Part shown: positions 22,401 to 24,756 of the stretch, one piece after another
How positions within the stretch are numbered: position 1 is the stretch's first letter
Layout: the number at the start of each line of letters is the position of its first letter
Assembly: GCA_026991215.1 (NCBI GenBank)
Contig: JALXBY010000078.1
Span: forward strand, 1-24,756
Origin: Anaerolineales bacterium
Lineage (GTDB): Bacteria; Chloroflexota; Anaerolineae; Anaerolineales; DRMV01
DNA: 24,756 nucleotides
Direction: 5' to 3'
Program-made: the position numbers and the translations under genes
The notes under the pieces: generated by a model
What the model saw: only the letters and a program-made list of their open reading frames with translations
What the model was told of the DNA's origin: nothing
The model's database searches: none

Positions 22401-24707
22401 CGCCCAGGTATGAAGGTGGTCCTTACGGCGACCGGGCTTATCGGCCAGCCGCGCCGTGTTCCTCTGGACAACCGCCTGGCGACGACGTTCCATCCCGTCC
22501 CGGTCCACCTCCCCGCGGAAATGACGCCGGAACTGGCCTACCTGGTTGGGCTGTTCATGGGGGATGGCAGCCTCAAAGACCGTACCCTGCGTTTTAGCCT
22601 CTCCAAGCCCGATCTCATTGAACATACGGTGCGCCTGATTGAACAGGTCTTCCAGGCCACGCCCAAGGTCGTACGCGACCCGCGCGCCAGGGGGCTGGTC
22701 AGCATCGAACTTCATTCCCGAAACGTGGTGGAATTCTGGAAGCGCAACGGCCTGGCCAAACGCGTGCCTTCCAAGGACCATACGGGCAAGGGATACGAAC
22801 CCCACATCCCCCTGGCCATCTTGCAAACCAACGACCCCGCGGTGTACGCGGCCTTCCTCGCCGGATTGCTGGACGCGGATGGCACGGTACATGGCGGCTA
22901 TCACCTGACCTGGCTGACCACCCACGAGCACTTCCACAACCAGGTCAAAGCCCTGCTGTTGGCCCTGGGGGTCCTGACCACGACGGACTTCCAGACTACG
23001 GGCATGAGCCGGGCGCGCGCGTTCCGGTTACGCACCGCGCACGCCGATGCCGCCCGGCGCTTATGGGAACTCCTGGAGCCGTACACGTACCGCCAGCACC
23101 CTGCCATCACCGTGCGACGCCCGTCCCTGCGGGATACCGTACCCATTACCCAGGAAGAATACGCCCAGGTGCACGCCCTGGTTGCCGCCGAGGAGCGGTA
23201 TCGGGTCGAAGCCTGGCGCGCCCAGGGCTTTCGGGCCTCGCGTGCCTCCCTGCGCCATATCGTGGAGACATACCGGACGGATATGCTGAACCGCGGTCTG
23301 GAACGCCTGGTGGACGTCATTGACGGCGATGTCTTCTTCGACGAAGTCGTGGACGTGGAAGACGGCGGATGGCAGGAGACCTTTGACCTGTCCGTTCCGG
23401 GAACCCACGCGTATGTGGCCCAGGGCTTTATCAGCCACAACACCATATCCACCGTTTCCGGCGTGGAAGGCTACGGGTGCGAGCCCGTGTTCGCCCTGGC
23501 CTACTACCGCTACGTCAACGACGAGGACGGAAAGCGCATTCGCCTGCGTTACGTCAGCCCCCTGTTCATGAAGGCCCTGAACGAAACGGATTTGAGCGAG
23601 GAGGAGAAAGAGGCCGTCATCCAACACGTGCTGGAGTACGGTACCATCCAGAACTACCCCGGCCGCCTGCCCGAACACATCCGCCACACCTTCGTGGTGG
23701 CCGGCGACATCAGCGCGGAAGAGCACGTGTACATGCAGGCCGCGCTGCAAGTGTTTATCGACAACAGTATCTCGAAGACCATCAATTTCCCCGCGGACGC
23801 CACGGTGGACGACGTCAAGAAGGCCTACATGCTGGCCTGGAAACTGGGGTGCAAGGGCCTGACCGTCTACGTGACCGGCTCCCGGGAAAAAGTGGTGCTG
23901 GAGACTGCGGCGACAGCCAAGAAGAAAGCGGACGGCGGACAGCAGACAGCGGACAGCGGTCCGCAGTTAGCAGATAGCGGACAGCGGACAGCGGTCAGCG
24001 GTCAGCAGACAGCAGACAGCGGACAGCAGATAGCCGACGGCGGACAGCCGACCGCCGACCGCTCACTGCCTACTGCTGACAGCCGACAGCGCCCCCCCGA
24101 CCAACTCCGCCTGTGGCCCGAGCCCAAGAAGCCCCGGCCTGCGGTGCTACCTGGGGTGACCATTCAGGTGGAGACGCCCCTGGGCCGGGCTTATGTGACC
24201 ATCCACGAGAACGGCGACGGCCAGCCCTTCGAGGTGTTCATCAACACGTCCAAGGCCGGGTCCGAGACCGCGGCCATCTCCGAAGCCATTGGCCGGCTGA
24301 TTTCGTACATCCTGCGCCTGACCTCGCCGGTGGAGCCGCTGGAACGGTTGCGGGAGGTGCTCCGGCAGCTGCAAGGCCTGGGCGGCGATCGGCCCCTGGG
24401 CTTTGGGCCGCACCGCATCCGCTCCCTGCCCGACGGCGTGGCCAGGGCCTTGAAGGTCTATCTCCAGCGCAAGGAAACCGAGGAACCCGGTGGCAAACAC
24501 GCGGAGGCCCTGCAGAACCCACCTTCCCCCACCCTGCCCTTGCGCCTGAGCATGGAACCCGACCCCGCGGCCCAGGCTGCCAGCGACGGCCCGGGCCAGG
24601 ACGCGCTTTCCCGCACCGGGGAACTCTGCCCGGAATGCGGCCAGGCCGCACTCATCAATGAAGAAGGCTGTCGGAAATGCTACGCCTGCGGCTATAGCGA
24701 GTGCTGA
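19428..24707 (+). CDS. nrdJ: Adenosylcobalamin-dependent ribonucleotide reductase (class II) with two inteins
   Basis: Makes deoxyribonucleotides using a B12-derived radical. The 1759-residue precursor would splice to 927 residues: exteins of 112, 394 and 421. N-extein PNSPTWTGAGTPLGQLAA runs into the first redox cysteine, codon 20949. Thiyl-radical cysteine is at 21573 in TNPCGEQ, and the second redox pair at 21606-21611 in NCCLGSINLA. After the core comes a 7-residue repeat linker (23928-24090), then a TSCPD-type domain (VTIHENGDGQPFEVFI, EAIGRLISYILRL). The end is a Cys tail (CPECGQ, CRKCYACGYSEC) that would re-reduce the active site. The ATG at 19428 follows AAGGAGG. The frame is intact throughout. 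Confidence 0.96.
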   Translation: MAEHAAPKVGLLPTPPIPEGLPKIRFANDNAKLVFYKRYVRKGLDGKPIETPEETFWRVAYHVAKAEKEFGASEEEVIERAKDFYRLLAETLFYPNSPTWTGAGTPLGQLAACFTEDMRVVTSRGLKRIADVQVGDLVLTHKGRFRPVVETMQRYYNGPLYRIKVKGIGVVLEVTPEHPILTPEGWVEVQHLKVGDWVAVGVPQGTQSAPVFDLALLEYAPDLEVEVTEMKIRARKPARYQHSGRLSRWNHRFIQLTPELARLCGYYVAEGTIGTDERYVRFTLGADEQEIQQDIAELVHSIFGIKPIITPSSYGKWVQVDVYSRVVAAWFRTHFGKGATQKFLPTWLLYAEPHIQKAFLIGLFRGDGLFTERIYPVQQGKRTKVFRSLRLTLANPSLIQQVWQILLRLGYDASIRPVDTKYVTPNASDAAQISLPPLSSRDFVQETFHITLPEPDPRYVRKHILRKENQVFFKVERIEVVPYSGLVYNMEVEEDHTYVTEGIVVHNCFVLPISDDMGRKDSGIFMTLRNAALIQQTGGGNGFAFSRLRPKGTVVKSSAGKATGPVGFLRVYDHAFGEIAQGGTRRGANMAVLRVDHPDVEEFITCKTDENAITNFNISVGITDAFMRAVEKDEEWELVFPDVTAPEYDDFDGTLEDAREQGIPIKVYKKVRARDLFEKIARQAHHNGEPGVLFLDRANRDNPVPHQYRLEATNPCGEQWLGPYENCCLGSINLAKHATPEGGVDWEKLADTVRRAVRFLDDVVQANQYVPAVPQLKEAAHRNRRIGLGIMGLADLMYINGIRYGSKEAQEFAAQIMEFIRFHAMKTSIELARERGPFPGIKGSIYDPENLKWKPPTWPDWLGGGPKTDWGRPELDWNEIVEGIKKYGIRNAAQLTIAPTGCLVAGSMVVTDQGVLPIEALGNPRATQWQDVRFRVASEGGVREATKFYVNGVAHTIKVRTRRGYVIQATDGHRIRVWERDRLVWKRMDEIRPGMKVVLTATGLIGQPRRVPLDNRLATTFHPVPVHLPAEMTPELAYLVGLFMGDGSLKDRTLRFSLSKPDLIEHTVRLIEQVFQATPKVVRDPRARGLVSIELHSRNVVEFWKRNGLAKRVPSKDHTGKGYEPHIPLAILQTNDPAVYAAFLAGLLDADGTVHGGYHLTWLTTHEHFHNQVKALLLALGVLTTTDFQTTGMSRARAFRLRTAHADAARRLWELLEPYTYRQHPAITVRRPSLRDTVPITQEEYAQVHALVAAEERYRVEAWRAQGFRASRASLRHIVETYRTDMLNRGLERLVDVIDGDVFFDEVVDVEDGGWQETFDLSVPGTHAYVAQGFISHNTISTVSGVEGYGCEPVFALAYYRYVNDEDGKRIRLRYVSPLFMKALNETDLSEEEKEAVIQHVLEYGTIQNYPGRLPEHIRHTFVVAGDISAEEHVYMQAALQVFIDNSISKTINFPADATVDDVKKAYMLAWKLGCKGLTVYVTGSREKVVLETAATAKKKADGGQQTADSGPQLADSGQRTAVSGQQTADSGQQIADGGQPTADRSLPTADSRQRPPDQLRLWPEPKKPRPAVLPGVTIQVETPLGRAYVTIHENGDGQPFEVFINTSKAGSETAAISEAIGRLISYILRLTSPVEPLERLREVLRQLQGLGGDRPLGFGPHRIRSLPDGVARALKVYLQRKETEEPGGKHAEALQNPPSPTLPLRLSMEPDPAAQAASDGPGQDALSRTGELCPECGQAALINEEGCRKCYACGYSEC
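19764..20948 (+). mobile_element. Intein 1 in nrdJ (LAGLIDADG, AT-rich)
   Basis: 395 residues. Begins at Cys1 (CFTEDMRVVTSRGLKRIADV, block A). Block B is TPEHPILT. The two LAGLIDADG helices are LARLCGYYVAEG and FLIGLFRGDG, both with their acidic residue. Block F/G is VYNMEVEEDHTYVTEGIVVHN given here as its key ends, finishing His-Asn before Cys+1. Every splicing residue is present, so it should be active, and the endonuclease may be too. Its base composition is clearly different: 20341-20400 has 25 G/C of 60, against 43 of 60 at 21481-21540 in the host. This points to recent arrival. Confidence 0.95.
22131..23441 (+). mobile_element. Intein 2 in nrdJ (LAGLIDADG, GC-rich)
   Basis: 437 residues, inserted between APTG and TISTVSGVEG, a catalytic-site loop of the reductase. 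Cys1 starts CLVAGSMVVTDQGVLPIEAL, block B is ATDGHRIRV, endonuclease helices are LAYLVGLFMGDG and FLAGLLDADG, and the end is HAYVAQGFISHN before Thr+1. About 100 residues between the second helix and block F are of unknown fold (from about 23041). Composition matches the host (22501-22560 has 39 G/C of 60), so it is long-resident or came from a similar genome. All acidic and splicing residues are intact. Confidence 0.95.
23928..24090. repeat. 23-copy in-frame heptamer array in nrdJ
   Basis: Twenty-three 7-base units without one break in register, followed by GC. Consensus is GCNGACA; every unit begins GC. Because 7 is not a multiple of 3, three units make 21 bases and the protein shows a 7-residue repeat: ADGGQQT, ADSGPQL, ADSGQRT, AVSGQQT, ADSGQQI, ADGGQPT, ADRSLPT, ADSRQ. 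The last units (from 24033) shift to GCC/GCT starts. It lies between the catalytic core and the TSCPD domain. Confidence 0.95.
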
Positions 24708-24756
24708 GGCCATACCGGGGGATGGCAGCCGCCGTCCCCCGGTATGGCCTCAGCAC
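24701..24756. terminator. 22-bp perfect inverted repeat across the nrdJ stop codon
   Basis: Bases 24701-24722 pair perfectly with 24735-24756 around a 12-base loop. The TGA stop (24705-24707) lies in the left arm. The window ends exactly at the right arm, so a following T-run cannot be seen. Most likely the operon terminator, possibly bidirectional. Confidence 0.7.

Noticed and set aside
20745..22937. 730-codon - strand open frame opposite nrdJ and its inteins
   Set aside because: Antisense to a gene with intact catalytic and intein motifs on the + strand.
23928..24090. CRISPR array
   Set aside because: Units are 7 bases in unbroken tandem with no spacers, and they are translated in frame within nrdJ.

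Overview
The window is a high-GC bacterial chromosome segment, about two thirds G+C by eye, carrying mostly complete genes. The gene set fits a thermophilic member of the Chloroflexota (Anaerolineae-like): an adenosylcobalamin-dependent ribonucleotide reductase with inteins, a VKOR-type thiol oxidase, a free-standing pheS, a FemAB-like transferase and a 'quinate 5-dehydrogenase'-labelled protein. The phylum is an inference from this mix, since no rRNA or marker phylogeny is available here.

Layout. Bases 1-1153 (+ strand) hold the end of an acidic DUF5666-like protein, a strong terminator, and pcm. Bases 1166-7362 (- strand) are one tightly packed housekeeping operon, read pheS > P1-family peptidase > trxA > scpA > mscS > aspartate kinase > nth, with two ATGA start/stop overlaps. 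A terminator separates it from an upstream - strand pair, a VKOR-family membrane protein and a small Cys4 acidic-tailed protein (7453-8132). Bases 8133-8480 are non-coding and carry a heptanucleotide repeat tract. The + strand then has a FemAB-like protein, an SCP2-domain protein, UDP-glucose 6-dehydrogenase and a SAM methyltransferase. The methyltransferase overlaps tail-to-tail with a - strand EamA/DMT transporter.

Bases 13090-18657 (+) hold the 'quinate 5-dehydrogenase'-type protein, a membrane-anchored coiled-coil protein built of 7- and 11-residue units, and a five-gene chain in which every junction overlaps: nucleotidyltransferase > Wzz-like two-TM protein > CcmB > TlpA-like thioredoxin > Lgt-like protein. 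The Lgt-like protein lacks several residues important in true Lgt.

Bases 18660-24756 are a deoxyribonucleotide-synthesis unit: two NrdR-box-like palindromes 32 bp apart, nrdR, then a 1759-codon nrdJ. nrdJ contains two complete LAGLIDADG inteins, one AT-rich against its host and one matching it. Between its catalytic core and its TSCPD/C-terminal domains lie 23 uninterrupted copies of a 7-bp repeat, translated as a 7-residue repeat. Shorter runs of the same heptamer occur at the 3' end of nth, upstream of VKOR and at the 3' end of the Lgt-like gene, so it is a dispersed family in this genome. The repeat family, the mismatched inteins and the NrdR-box pair are the most interesting signals.
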